From assembly GCA_022749895.1 (NCBI GenBank), contig JAKIWS010000010.1, positions 1 to 50,829 on the forward strand: a stretch of 50,829 nucleotides of DNA, given 5' to 3'. Source of the stretch: Thermoplasmata archaeon (lineage in GTDB: Archaea; Thermoplasmatota; Thermoplasmata; Lutacidiplasmatales; UBA184). The notes beneath the pieces were generated by a model, which worked only from the letters and a program-made list of their open reading frames with translations, was not told where the DNA came from and did no database searches. Below, piece by piece: positions 16,494 to 25,852 of the stretch; within the stretch, counting starts at the first letter, position 1, and the number at the start of each line of letters is the position of its first letter. Made by a program: the position numbers and the translations under genes.

Positions 16494-16826
16494 ATGAGAA
16501 ATCTCAGAAGCGTGCGTACCCATACAGTTTTTCTCGCATCGAAAAAGACAGTTTACGCCATTCGAACGAACGGTGATTCATGTAGCATGAATGGGGCGAC
16601 GGTGACGCCGGCTCCCACTCCCCCAACGCCGCCGGCCTCCGTCTTGGGCGCAGCCTCGCGCGCCGAGAGCACCTTTGAGGTGGCGATCAGAGTTCAGCGG
16701 AAGTCGGCAGGACCTGCGGCCACTCGAGCGACAGCCGGATACGTGTGGTCAGCCCGCCAATCGGCTCTTGGAGCCTCCCAACCGAGGGTGGCTCGAAATG
16801 TAGTTGTCCAGATTGGGACTGGGTAA
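16494..16826 (+). CDS. Hypothetical protein, first gene of the island
   Basis: A 110-residue frame (MRNLRSVRTHTVFLASKK...) with a run of Thr/Pro/Ala around residues 35-50. I recognise no family. What supports it is the ribosome-binding-site-like gggggagga immediately before the ATG, and the next gene starting 3 bases after its stop. The composition (many Arg, Ser, Ala) is not strongly protein-like, so it could also be a leader region. Confidence 0.35.
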   Translation: MRNLRSVRTHTVFLASKKTVYAIRTNGDSCSMNGATVTPAPTPPTPPASVLGAASRAESTFEVAIRVQRKSAGPAATRATAGYVWSARQSALGASQPRVARNVVVQIGTG

Positions 16827-16829
16827 GTC

Positions 16830-17636
16830 GTGTCGCTGTCGGTCGATACGTCGGTCACCGTTGCGTCCGCTCTCGCGGGTGCCTTGATTGGATCGGTCGG
16901 TGCGACATTCTTGAGCGATTGGCTGGCCCGACGTAACGAGAAGGAACGCGAGTACGAGCAGGTCGTGCGGTCCTACCTCGCTCAGCTTCAGAACGCCGCC
17001 GATCTGCTCTGGGGAAGACTGAGAAACATGGTCCAACCAAGCCAGGGCACTCAACCCTCGCTGAACCCGGAGGATGAGACCTACTTCGTGCCCACTATGT
17101 TGTACGCCCTGGGCAAGTTGTTGGCCCAGAGATACATCATGAATCTGAAGGGTGCGTACGCGGAAATCGAGAGACTTAAGCCGGGCCTTGGTCTCTATTT
17201 GTTCGATCAGCTCGAGACGATCGACCGGACTTTGGGAGAAGTCAGTGCTACGATCTCGGGTTCCATGACGGGGACTGTTTCGGCGGCGGGGGTTGCCTAC
17301 CTGCCCTTCTACACGTACGACCGTCAGGCTTTGGCCGAAACGGTGATCTTGTTGACGGATGCCCACCCGGAAACGATCACCTATGTGGCGTTCCGAAGCT
17401 CGTATGATTCTCCGACCTCCTCCGTGCGAGTTACCCTCGAGCCCGCGAGGCAGTTTGTCACGAACCTCGGCAACTTTCTCTTGACAAGCGGGCTACCGGT
17501 GCGAGAGCCCACCGACCAGGTGATGAGCCTCTTAGTGGACGTGGCGCAGCGTCTCGAAGCCGAGACAGGGATCAAGACGGGTATCCGACCAACCAATCCG
17601 GCACCCCCTCTCTTCGCTCCCGCGCCCCCCACGTGA
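16830..17636 (+). CDS. Membrane-anchored protein with helical cytosolic part, unknown function
   Basis: A 268-residue protein with a GTG start. One N-terminal membrane helix (VTVASALAGALIGSVGATFLSDWLA, about residues 9-33) is followed by a strongly charged helical stretch (RRNEKEREYEQVVRSYLAQLQNAADLLWGRL) and a mostly alpha-helical body. The topology resembles small membrane sensors that start with a GALIG-type helix, but I do not recognise the family. It lies just inside the left repeat and is convergent with the 644-residue gene of the large cluster. Its base composition is lower in G+C than the left flank. Confidence 0.65.
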   Translation: MSLSVDTSVTVASALAGALIGSVGATFLSDWLARRNEKEREYEQVVRSYLAQLQNAADLLWGRLRNMVQPSQGTQPSLNPEDETYFVPTMLYALGKLLAQRYIMNLKGAYAEIERLKPGLGLYLFDQLETIDRTLGEVSATISGSMTGTVSAAGVAYLPFYTYDRQALAETVILLTDAHPETITYVAFRSSYDSPTSSVRVTLEPARQFVTNLGNFLLTSGLPVREPTDQVMSLLVDVAQRLEAETGIKTGIRPTNPAPPLFAPAPPT

Positions 17637-17793
17637 CGGTTCAGAGGTAGAGACGAACGTTCGCACCGATCGGGCCGGCCGGGATCGAGTTTCCGAGAAG
17701 CGGTTCACGTCACTAGAATCTGGAGGCCCGCCAACCCGGTTCGCCCATTCTAGGGAGGGGACGAGAGATTGCCGGTCCTAGACCCAGCCCGAA

Positions 17794-19728
17794 TCAAGGG
17801 GACGGGCGCGCGGTCGCGTTCCCCTGGCTCGGAAGGACCAGGTCGAAGGCGAGCCCCGAGGAGCCCGGTCCGTGCCCGGGTCGGGCTCGGCGGGCCATCC
17901 ACAGAGATCGGGATCCGTTGAGACCTCGCGCCCATCGGAGATACCGGTCGAGCCGTACGCCGATTTCCGGGAGGGCATGTCCTTCGACGGTGAACGGCCC
18001 AGCGGGGGACTGGACGGGTTGCGGTTGGAGCAAGAGCCCCAGGCGAAGGCTCACTCCGGGAACCGTTCCGCGCCGGTAGTACGGGACGGAGGACCCTGCG
18101 GGGTTCTCGAAGAGGAGGGGCACCCAGAAGTCCGGAACCTGGGTCCCCAGTCGGTAGAGGATCGGTGCGGTGGGGGGGGCTAGCGGGGCGGGGCTGGGTG
18201 TAGCGCCAGAGGGCACCGTAGGTCCCGCCGTCTGCGGCCGAAAGTAGCGCGAATGCGCGTCCACGCCGCGGTCGAGCGCCCCCGGAAGGGTTCGTTCGAT
18301 GCCCCAGCCGATCAAGGCCGCATTGTCCTTGACGATCTCGACCGTCTCCAGGGGGAGACCGTCCAGCACTTCGCTCGACGCCGAAGGGATCACGAGCTCA
18401 TCCGGAGAGTTCAAGGCGTCGCTGAGGGTGTAAGCCGTCCACGGGGGGGACGGAGGCGTGAGCGGAGCTACCGAGTCGGCCGTCGGTTTGACGATCACCC
18501 GTTGGCCGAAGCAGTCGGTCACGACGACCGTGTTGATCCTACCCCTCGTGCCGCAAGTAAGGCGGACCGGCACTGCCAGCCAGTCGTTCCCGTACAGCAG
18601 GGAGCACTCGGCGATCAGCATCTTGGGAACATCGACCGGCTCGGTCGTGAGCGAACCCCAATCGGTCTGACCGTCCTCGAACTCCCAGAATCGGCTGGTC
18701 GGCATTCCGGGGAAGACGATGGGATGAGGAAGGTAGCGGCGCTGCTCGGTCCGAAGACCGGCGGGAGCTGATTGGGGAACCGCACCGGCCGCAGCGCCCA
18801 GGTCGAAGGTGTGCCAGTCCGCGGTCCCCCCAGGGTAATCGGAGGAGTGCATCGCGAGGACATCCGGTCGGCTCGACGAATCCACGGCGTTCGAGATCAC
18901 CGTACATCCGTACCGAAGCCGCGGACCGACCCAGGACGGCGCGCCCTTCGGCTCGGAGTAGACCGACGAGCGGTATCGGACGAACCGCGCGAGCGCCGCG
19001 GTGAGTTCCGTGCGGACCGCTCCCCCGGCCCCGATCGCGGCCGTTGGGAGAGTCGAGGACGGGAGCGAGCCGCCCGGAGTCGCGGTCTGGGTCGCCTGGT
19101 AGACCGCCTCGCCGTCCGTTATCCGACCGGCGACGCCGGCCCGAAATGCGACGGCCGAGGGGTCGCCGAGGTCGTCGGGCGGGACGGTCGCCGTGATCCC
19201 GTAGCTGGCACTGCTGCGGAACCCCGCGAGAACCCCGGAGGGGTCGTGACCCGTCTGCGCGAACTCCTCGCGCAGGAACCGCTCGAACTGAAGTCCCATC
19301 TGGGCGCTCCCTCGGAGGCCGAGCGACACCGGCTCGCGCTCGATGAGGCACTCGAGGGGTTGCGTCGCGTCGAACGGCTCGGCGGATGTGGAGTTCGCGC
19401 CTTGGAAATCGGTCAAGGGGGCCGACGCGACCTCGTAGACGAGATCGATCGGAGTCCCCCCGTCGATCGCCTGCTGCTCGAGCATCTGCCCCTGCCGGCC
19501 GACCAGCCACAGTGGGTCGTAGACGCGGGCCCCCAGCGGGCCCGCGAGGGTCGGGTCACGACTTTGGGGGTCGATGCGCAGCCAAGCGCCCGGCACCGGG
19601 ATAGGTACGGAGGTGGGAAGGAGACTCAGCACTGGGCCCGGGTACCAGGGAAGGCCGAGACTCACCTCGGCCAGCTTCGCGGGGTCGGCGGCGCTGCCTT
19701 GCGTTAGGTGAATCCGACCTCCGCTCAC
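17794..19728 (-). CDS. Last gene of the DUF6603 cluster; large protein of unknown function
   Basis: A 644-residue protein starting at GTG 19728, which overlaps the stop of the preceding gene in the four bases GTGA, so the two are translationally coupled. The frame is open for about 145 further codons upstream, but there it is only the shadow of the neighbour. Recognisable stretches are LIAECSLLYGNDWLAVPVRLTCGTRGRINTVVVTDCFGQRVIV (about residues 370-415) and ALIGWGIERTLPGALDRG. From memory these recur in uncharacterised bacterial proteins found beside DUF6603 genes; this is not verified. There is no signal peptide and no membrane helix. Confidence 0.7.
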   Translation of the reverse strand: MSGGRIHLTQGSAADPAKLAEVSLGLPWYPGPVLSLLPTSVPIPVPGAWLRIDPQSRDPTLAGPLGARVYDPLWLVGRQGQMLEQQAIDGGTPIDLVYEVASAPLTDFQGANSTSAEPFDATQPLECLIEREPVSLGLRGSAQMGLQFERFLREEFAQTGHDPSGVLAGFRSSASYGITATVPPDDLGDPSAVAFRAGVAGRITDGEAVYQATQTATPGGSLPSSTLPTAAIGAGGAVRTELTAALARFVRYRSSVYSEPKGAPSWVGPRLRYGCTVISNAVDSSSRPDVLAMHSSDYPGGTADWHTFDLGAAAGAVPQSAPAGLRTEQRRYLPHPIVFPGMPTSRFWEFEDGQTDWGSLTTEPVDVPKMLIAECSLLYGNDWLAVPVRLTCGTRGRINTVVVTDCFGQRVIVKPTADSVAPLTPPSPPWTAYTLSDALNSPDELVIPSASSEVLDGLPLETVEIVKDNAALIGWGIERTLPGALDRGVDAHSRYFRPQTAGPTVPSGATPSPAPLAPPTAPILYRLGTQVPDFWVPLLFENPAGSSVPYYRRGTVPGVSLRLGLLLQPQPVQSPAGPFTVEGHALPEIGVRLDRYLRWARGLNGSRSLWMARRARPGHGPGSSGLAFDLVLPSQGNATARPSP

Positions 19729-22700
19729 GGTCCCTTCTTCGGATGGATCGAGTGTTGCTTCGCAGGGGGGGGAGCACCCCGGCCTGGACCGACGTGCCCG
19801 ATCGGAGGCGCCTGGCCCGACGCGAGGACGACGGGCAGCGTCGGCGGCAGGAACTGCGGGTACACCAGCGGTCCGACCGCCGAGAGCTCCGTGAGCGGCA
19901 TGTAGAGGGCGGGGAGATACTCGCCGGGGGCCGTCGGACCACCTTTGGATTGGGACAACGCGAGCAGGTCGACCATGCGGAGCTTCGTGAGGTCGATCGT
20001 CTCGAGGATGGTCTGAAGGACTAGGTCGAGGCCGTTCTCCGTCCACGAGAGGACGCCGGGAGGGGCGACCGCCAGGAGCCATGCCTGTGGTGCCTGCGCG
20101 CGCGGGGCGTTGTAGTGCACGGCGAGGCCGGTGGTCACCGTGTCGTCCGGGACCTGCTCGGGCCACTCGTCGACCAGCAGCCCGGCGACACCGGAGTCAG
20201 TGGTCGGAAACGGGTTCTCTCCGGTCTCCGACGTTAGGCAGGCGAGGGCGACCCGGGCAGCGTTGGGTGGGGTCGGTCGTGGAGTCGGGTCCGTTCCCCC
20301 CGGGATCGGGTAGTCGGGCGAGGCGACCCCCGCGGGATCTGCCGAAGAGTATGCGACCAGGCATCCGGTAGTACCTACGCCTCGCGGGTTGGTGACGCCG
20401 CCAACGGTCACATCGAGCCGTTGGCTCGGAGAAATCGTCGCATTCCCCAGGGTCAAGGTGACCTCGTTGGGAAGGGTCGTGGATACGGTGACGTTGGACA
20501 GGGGGATCGGCGTTCCATCCCCGAGCTGAGCCTGGTAGGAGCCCGGGGACGGGAAGACCGTTCCGGCCGGCGCGAGGAACGTCAGCTTCGCCGCGGCCGT
20601 GAGTGCCCCGTTCGACCCCGGCATGATCCGGACGACGTAGGTGGAGGTGTTCGGAACCGGGGGCGTGGAGGTCGATCCGCCGCCGATGGGATCGGCGACC
20701 GATACTTGAACGAACGACAGTCGGCCCGGAGTCGGCAAGGCCAGCCACCGGTCGTTCGGCAGTGCCGGCATCTGCCCGACTGTCCAGTGTGGTACGGCGG
20801 GGTCGGTCGGGTCGGGCATGAACGCGGCGCTTAGGGTCGTCGCGAGTTCGAGGCGTGAGAGGCCCGGGCGTACATGACTGCCTTGCTGGACCCAACGGGT
20901 GAGGGCGAGGTCATCGTTCCCAAAGAAAGACGGATTTGGGCCGAACCCCGCCTGAAGGCTCGCGGCGTCCCAAGGCGTGAACGACGGGACGACCAGGAAC
21001 CCTCGGCCGAGCAACGCTCGGATCGCCATCGTCGGGGAAGTAATCTCGTCCGGGGCGGGCCCGACCGGTGGGGGCGCGAGGGCGGCCTGCGCGGTCGAAA
21101 GACGATCCTGGAGGGTGGCCAGTACCCTTCTCGCCTGGGCGACGAGCGCGTCCAAATCCGGCCGCACAAAGAAGGAGTACGGGACGACCGGAGCTCCGGC
21201 GAGGGAGATCCCCATGGCGTAGAAGCCCGGGCTCGGGAGCCCGAGGTGAAGGATCTCGAGCCGGACCTGGGCGCCGACCGGCAAGGCGATGGGGACGGGG
21301 AAGCTCACGGAGCTCCCCGACGGCGTCGGGGCGACTGTCACGGTACTGGACGTCCCGCCGGCCCTGAAGGTCATCGAGTAGTCGGAGGGGAGCGCGGAGA
21401 ACGACATAGCGGGCGGTCCTAGGACCGTCGCGGTCACCGGACCGCCGGCCGGATCGGTAGCGACCTGCATCTGGAACTTCCAGGTCGCAGTCCCGCTCGG
21501 GCCATCGACGGCAACGCTCGCGCCGGTCAGTACCGCGGTCCCGGTGGGCCGGATTACGTACCAACCCGCGGAGAGCGACGCCTGGGGGTCGGCAGAGGTG
21601 ACGACGGACAGCCCGTAGTCCCCTGCGCCAGGGTTCGTAACGCTGTCCACGGTAATTGTGACGTGGGTGGCCGAGGGGATGTCGGAGGGGACCGTGAGCA
21701 CGGCCTCGTTCGGTTGCGGCCTAAGAACCTTCACTGGCATCGCCGAAGCGCCGCTTACTTTGATCACGTACTGAGCGGCCGCGAGTGGCCAGCGGGTCCC
21801 GGGCGGGGCCAACAACGTCACAGTTCCCTTCCCCAGCCCAAGTTTGCCCGCCGCGCCGGTCTTGAAGGACACCGTGTACGTGGAGGTGCTCCCGGCCACC
21901 GGGTGGGAGGGGGATAGCCCCAGCTTGGTTCCGGAGACGGCCCCAGTCCTCCCGGAGGGCCATGGGGGAACGGAGAGTGGAATCCCGAACCCGCTCGCCG
22001 AAAGCAAGGCCGTACGTATTCCCTGAGCCACGGTCTCTATCGAGCTATCCCGGGGGGGCGCCGTTGGAGCGTCCCAGGGTCCGAGCGAGGCAGTAATCGC
22101 GGCGACCATCGACGTGGCTACGGCGAGGAGGTTCCCGACCCGGGTCGTCGGGGGGTGCGACGCGACGGTCCCGAGCTCGCTCGTCAGATATGCGGGGTCG
22201 TCCGGCCGGGCCTTGAGGGGCCCGGGCACGTTGACGTCGCTCGGCGAGAGAGGCCGGGCATGGGTGAGGACGTCCTTCAACGCTCGTGCGAGTCCCAAAC
22301 ATCCGTGTAAACTAACGCTCCCGGCCGCGGCTCCCGGAGGGTCGTAGAGGATCCTCGGCCCAACGATCCCGTCCGCCGGATAGGGAGGCCCTCCAAACCC
22401 GGCGAAGTAGAACAGCCGCTGCTCGAGCTCTGCGACCATGGTCTCGTCGGACGCTGAGGCCATCTCAAGAAAATCGAGCGCGCCGATTCCGAGGTCTTCG
22501 AGCGTCACGTCGACGGTTTCCGCCGTGGGGGCGGGGCTCCCCGGCGGTGTGAATGTCACCCCCGCTACGATCTGCCCCGGCGAGGGCAGCATCGACGCGA
22601 GCCAAGCCTCGACTCGAGGTTCCGCGACGGCCCGGGGGGTCGAGGCCCAGGGGGCGGCGCCGGGCGCCGGGAGAGCGACCAGGACCCGTTGGGTGAAACC

Positions 22701-25700
22701 GCTCCCTCGTGTCGGGGTGTTCGCGACCATGACTTCGGGGGGTCTTCCCCCCTGTGCCGAGGTCTGGAGGATCGCACCCGCCCGCGCGGGGTTCCCCCGG
22801 ATGAGGTGGTACACGCTCTCCGCGAGCGCGAGGTCGCCGAGCGCTTCAACACAATGGTCGAGGATATCGAGCGCCGCCTGGATCACCGGCGTCGCGGTGC
22901 TCACGGTGATTGAGAGGTTGGGGGGTCCAGCCTGGGCGAGGGGCGTGGCGTAGATTGGCTGGAGCGCCGCGCCCGCACCGGTCGATCCGCCCTGGGCGGC
23001 GGCGTAGGCGCTCTGCAGGGCGAGCCCGTCGGGGACGGAGGAGTCGGACGTCGTCCCGGGGACCGTCGCGGTGAGGGGGTAGGCCTGCCTCAAGAACGGG
23101 ATGAGGAGAACCGCTTCGGGAGCCCCGGGGACGTTCGCGACCGCGGCGTCGGACAGTTCGAGTTCGAACCGAGACCCGAGGAGCGCCCCGAGCGTGTCCC
23201 CCTCGCGCATCCCGTCGAGGATTTCGAGCGCAAGTCGAGTCCACTTCGACGCGAGGTCGACGGCGAAGGTCTGCCCACCCGAGCTCGACCGGTGGGTGAG
23301 GTTCGCCGTGCGGAGGACGGCGAGGGCGGCCGCCTGGTCGAGCGACGGGGCATGGATGAACCCGGCGTTATCCTGCCTCGCCGCGACGGCCGCGGGCATC
23401 GCCGTGGCGACGGCCGCCGCAACGTTCGAGCGAAGTGCCGCAGCACCGGTCGCGGTGCGCGGAACGAGGTTTTGCTTCGAAACCGGGAGATTCGGGGCGG
23501 GCGAAGGGACCAAGGAGCCTGTTGGTGCAGGCGGTACAGGTAGGTTTTCGACCCACGAGTACGCTCCGAGAAAGATTCCGGGGTCCTTGGCGTGAGCCGC
23601 CACGAGCTCGGCGAGACGGCTCGTCGCGATGGAACTGATCCACGCATCGAGACGATGGCTGAAGATATCCAGAGATTGGGCGAACAATCGGTTCAGCTCG
23701 GAGGTCGCCCGACCGGCGATCCGTTGGATGGCGGGCGGTACGGGGGAAGTGAGATTGATCGCGGCCAGGGAGGCCGGACCAGTCGCCGCCCCCCCAGTCC
23801 GCTGAATGTGGGTCCGAGACGGATGTCGCGCAGCGGCCCCGGGTGCGAGTTGGAGCATGGGCGTCACCGGAATACCGGGGTCGAGGAGCCGAGCTTGGCG
23901 GAGCGTGAGGTAGAGAAGGGTGCGGGGGGAAGAGCCCCCCGGGAAGGTGTCCGCATTGATCGTGCCGATGTCGGCGTTCGCGAGCCAGTCGAGGTAAGTA
24001 CCGCTGCCCCCACCAGGGAGCGCGACCGTTCCGGGTAGAGGATCAGTCTCGGAGAGAGGGACGCCATCGTCGCGAATCGATGGAACGAGGGGCAGACTCG
24101 GTTGCGATTCGTAAAACTGGCGCATCGCCGCCCCCCATTCCCCGGGTCCGGACCCGCCGGGGACGGGGCCGGGCGAGGCCGGGAGTCCGAAGGCGGCGAG
24201 GGCCGGGGTGCCGGCCGGACTCGACAACCAGTTGAAGATGGTCGAGTACGGAACCTCCGCGGGGTACCAAACCGGCGGAGGCGGCGTTCCACTCTCGTAC
24301 ACCCATCCGGCCGGCACCCAGAGGTCGGCTCCGAGCATGACGCGTCCGTTGAAGTTGAGCGAAAGCCCATCCATGGCGAGCGACTGAACGAACGAGTCTC
24401 CCCCGGGCGGTGAATCACTACTGGCCCCGGGCGAGATGTGCGGGACCAGGGCGAACGCGGCGGCCCACTCGCCTCGGGCGGCCCGGAGGAATTCGACGAG
24501 TCCCGCTCGCGGAAGGAGAGGGTCGGCCCCCGAGGCGGTCGGCCACCGGTCCAGCGCCGTGACCGGATGGACTCCGTACAGTGTGCTACCGAGGCGGACG
24601 CTCGGCACGCGGCCGCGCCCTGAGACGTACGACGTCGCCCAAACCCGGAGCGCGCTAACCGTGTCGGCCGGAAGTCCAATCAGGTTCGAGAGGTAGAACT
24701 CTCCCGTAGCGGGCCAGAGGGCGGTGAGCATATCGATGCTGTCCTGCACATCGCTCTTCTCCGCCCCGAGCACATGGTCGAACGTGGCCGGGTCAACACG
24801 AAGGGCGGAGCTCAGCGTCAGCCCATCGTCGGCGAAGGCGGAAGCAGACTGGGTTCGAGGGCTACCGAACTCCAGATCCAGCGAAGCCGCGTAATCTGAG
24901 ACGCGCCGGGTCATGGCAGCGGGCTCGCGGAGCGAATTCTTGGTCGGGTCGCCGTACCGTACGAGGGCGAGCCCGTCGGTGCGATGATGGTGGCCAAGCA
25001 TGGTTTCCAGCAGCGCCCGACCTGCGGCGGCATTTTCGTTCCGAAGCCCGAGGACGATGATTCGACTGAAATTCGTCGTCCCCGCCGGGACCTCGATCGT
25101 CACCCCCAGGCCGCACTTTACCGCGGAGGTACTCCCTCCGTCGAAGTCCAACGCCCAGTGCATCGCCGAGTCGACCGGGAGCACGGACGCGTCCCCCCCC
25201 GGCATCCCCGACGGGTCGGGGGCGGCGGCGACGGTCGAACTCAACGGTAGGAACGTCCCGACGAGGGGAGTCGGCGACGCGTCGCTGTAGGCCAGCGCGA
25301 TGAACTGGTCCGGCAAACCGTCGAAGTGGGGGCTGACGCGCCCACTCGGGAGCTTCCCCGCCGGATCGGTGGCGGTTACGATCCAGGACGCGCGGTTCGA
25401 GCCATACCGGCCCGCGAGGCTCGCCCACGCCGCCTCGACCGCCTTTGCCGCGGTCGCGGGTAGCGTGGTGAGGCCGCTCAGGGCCGTTCCGGCGGGTACC
25501 GCTCCCCAGAAACTTCGTCCGTCCCGCACCTCCCCTGGGGTCAGTCCGTCCGAGTGAGTGTCGACGTGGATCCGATCGGGGAAGACCCGAATGCACAACT
25601 GCCACACGAGGGGGGAGGAGGGCGATGGGCGGAGGCGGGTTTCGATCCGGACTGGGAGGAGCAAGAGAGGGAAACTCGCATCGAGAGCGGGAAGGGCAAG

Positions 25701-25850
25701 CTCGACGACCGGGGGCCCCAAGGACGTTCGGAATCCGGTCGACGAGTCCTGGGAGCGAATGTTGGCCCCTTTGACCGAGGTCGCTGACGGTGCTGGCACT
25801 CCCCCAGGGCTAGGTGTGGACCGAGGATGCGCGCGAGTCGGGACGGCCAT
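19725..25850 (-). CDS. Giant (2041 aa) protein of the DUF6603 cluster
   Basis: ATG 25850 lies 2 bases after the stop of the preceding gene. After a low-complexity N-terminus comes PLLLLPVRIETR (about 61-72) and RVFPDRIHVDTH (88-99), a pair of motifs I recall from uncharacterised bacterial proteins of similar size. The middle is a long alpha/beta region. Two related beta-sandwich modules lie near residues 1315-1420 and 1730-1840; each has a TSTY-V strand, a LAPPGT/LAPAGT turn and a VTNPG/VTNPRG loop before an SSADP/TSADP end. A coiled-coil-like ARRVLATLQDRLSTAQAALAPPP lies near 1575. The C-terminus has LLVDEWPEQVPDD and YLPALYMPLTELS. There is no signal peptide and no membrane helix. Function unknown; it is probably a structural scaffold. 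Confidence 0.8.
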   Translation of the reverse strand: MAVPTRAHPRSTPSPGGVPAPSATSVKGANIRSQDSSTGFRTSLGPPVVELALPALDASFPLLLLPVRIETRLRPSPSSPLVWQLCIRVFPDRIHVDTHSDGLTPGEVRDGRSFWGAVPAGTALSGLTTLPATAAKAVEAAWASLAGRYGSNRASWIVTATDPAGKLPSGRVSPHFDGLPDQFIALAYSDASPTPLVGTFLPLSSTVAAAPDPSGMPGGDASVLPVDSAMHWALDFDGGSTSAVKCGLGVTIEVPAGTTNFSRIIVLGLRNENAAAGRALLETMLGHHHRTDGLALVRYGDPTKNSLREPAAMTRRVSDYAASLDLEFGSPRTQSASAFADDGLTLSSALRVDPATFDHVLGAEKSDVQDSIDMLTALWPATGEFYLSNLIGLPADTVSALRVWATSYVSGRGRVPSVRLGSTLYGVHPVTALDRWPTASGADPLLPRAGLVEFLRAARGEWAAAFALVPHISPGASSDSPPGGDSFVQSLAMDGLSLNFNGRVMLGADLWVPAGWVYESGTPPPPVWYPAEVPYSTIFNWLSSPAGTPALAAFGLPASPGPVPGGSGPGEWGAAMRQFYESQPSLPLVPSIRDDGVPLSETDPLPGTVALPGGGSGTYLDWLANADIGTINADTFPGGSSPRTLLYLTLRQARLLDPGIPVTPMLQLAPGAAARHPSRTHIQRTGGAATGPASLAAINLTSPVPPAIQRIAGRATSELNRLFAQSLDIFSHRLDAWISSIATSRLAELVAAHAKDPGIFLGAYSWVENLPVPPAPTGSLVPSPAPNLPVSKQNLVPRTATGAAALRSNVAAAVATAMPAAVAARQDNAGFIHAPSLDQAAALAVLRTANLTHRSSSGGQTFAVDLASKWTRLALEILDGMREGDTLGALLGSRFELELSDAAVANVPGAPEAVLLIPFLRQAYPLTATVPGTTSDSSVPDGLALQSAYAAAQGGSTGAGAALQPIYATPLAQAGPPNLSITVSTATPVIQAALDILDHCVEALGDLALAESVYHLIRGNPARAGAILQTSAQGGRPPEVMVANTPTRGSGFTQRVLVALPAPGAAPWASTPRAVAEPRVEAWLASMLPSPGQIVAGVTFTPPGSPAPTAETVDVTLEDLGIGALDFLEMASASDETMVAELEQRLFYFAGFGGPPYPADGIVGPRILYDPPGAAAGSVSLHGCLGLARALKDVLTHARPLSPSDVNVPGPLKARPDDPAYLTSELGTVASHPPTTRVGNLLAVATSMVAAITASLGPWDAPTAPPRDSSIETVAQGIRTALLSASGFGIPLSVPPWPSGRTGAVSGTKLGLSPSHPVAGSTSTYTVSFKTGAAGKLGLGKGTVTLLAPPGTRWPLAAAQYVIKVSGASAMPVKVLRPQPNEAVLTVPSDIPSATHVTITVDSVTNPGAGDYGLSVVTSADPQASLSAGWYVIRPTGTAVLTGASVAVDGPSGTATWKFQMQVATDPAGGPVTATVLGPPAMSFSALPSDYSMTFRAGGTSSTVTVAPTPSGSSVSFPVPIALPVGAQVRLEILHLGLPSPGFYAMGISLAGAPVVPYSFFVRPDLDALVAQARRVLATLQDRLSTAQAALAPPPVGPAPDEITSPTMAIRALLGRGFLVVPSFTPWDAASLQAGFGPNPSFFGNDDLALTRWVQQGSHVRPGLSRLELATTLSAAFMPDPTDPAVPHWTVGQMPALPNDRWLALPTPGRLSFVQVSVADPIGGGSTSTPPVPNTSTYVVRIMPGSNGALTAAAKLTFLAPAGTVFPSPGSYQAQLGDGTPIPLSNVTVSTTLPNEVTLTLGNATISPSQRLDVTVGGVTNPRGVGTTGCLVAYSSADPAGVASPDYPIPGGTDPTPRPTPPNAARVALACLTSETGENPFPTTDSGVAGLLVDEWPEQVPDDTVTTGLAVHYNAPRAQAPQAWLLAVAPPGVLSWTENGLDLVLQTILETIDLTKLRMVDLLALSQSKGGPTAPGEYLPALYMPLTELSAVGPLVYPQFLPPTLPVVLASGQAPPIGHVGPGRGAPPPAKQHSIHPKKGP

Positions 25851-25852
25851 CC

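Noticed and set aside
19729-20166. The first 145 codons of a longer frame for the last gene of the DUF6603 cluster
   Set aside because: They overlap the 2041-aa gene and read as an Arg/Pro shadow. The GTG at 19728 overlaps the previous stop and starts protein-like sequence.
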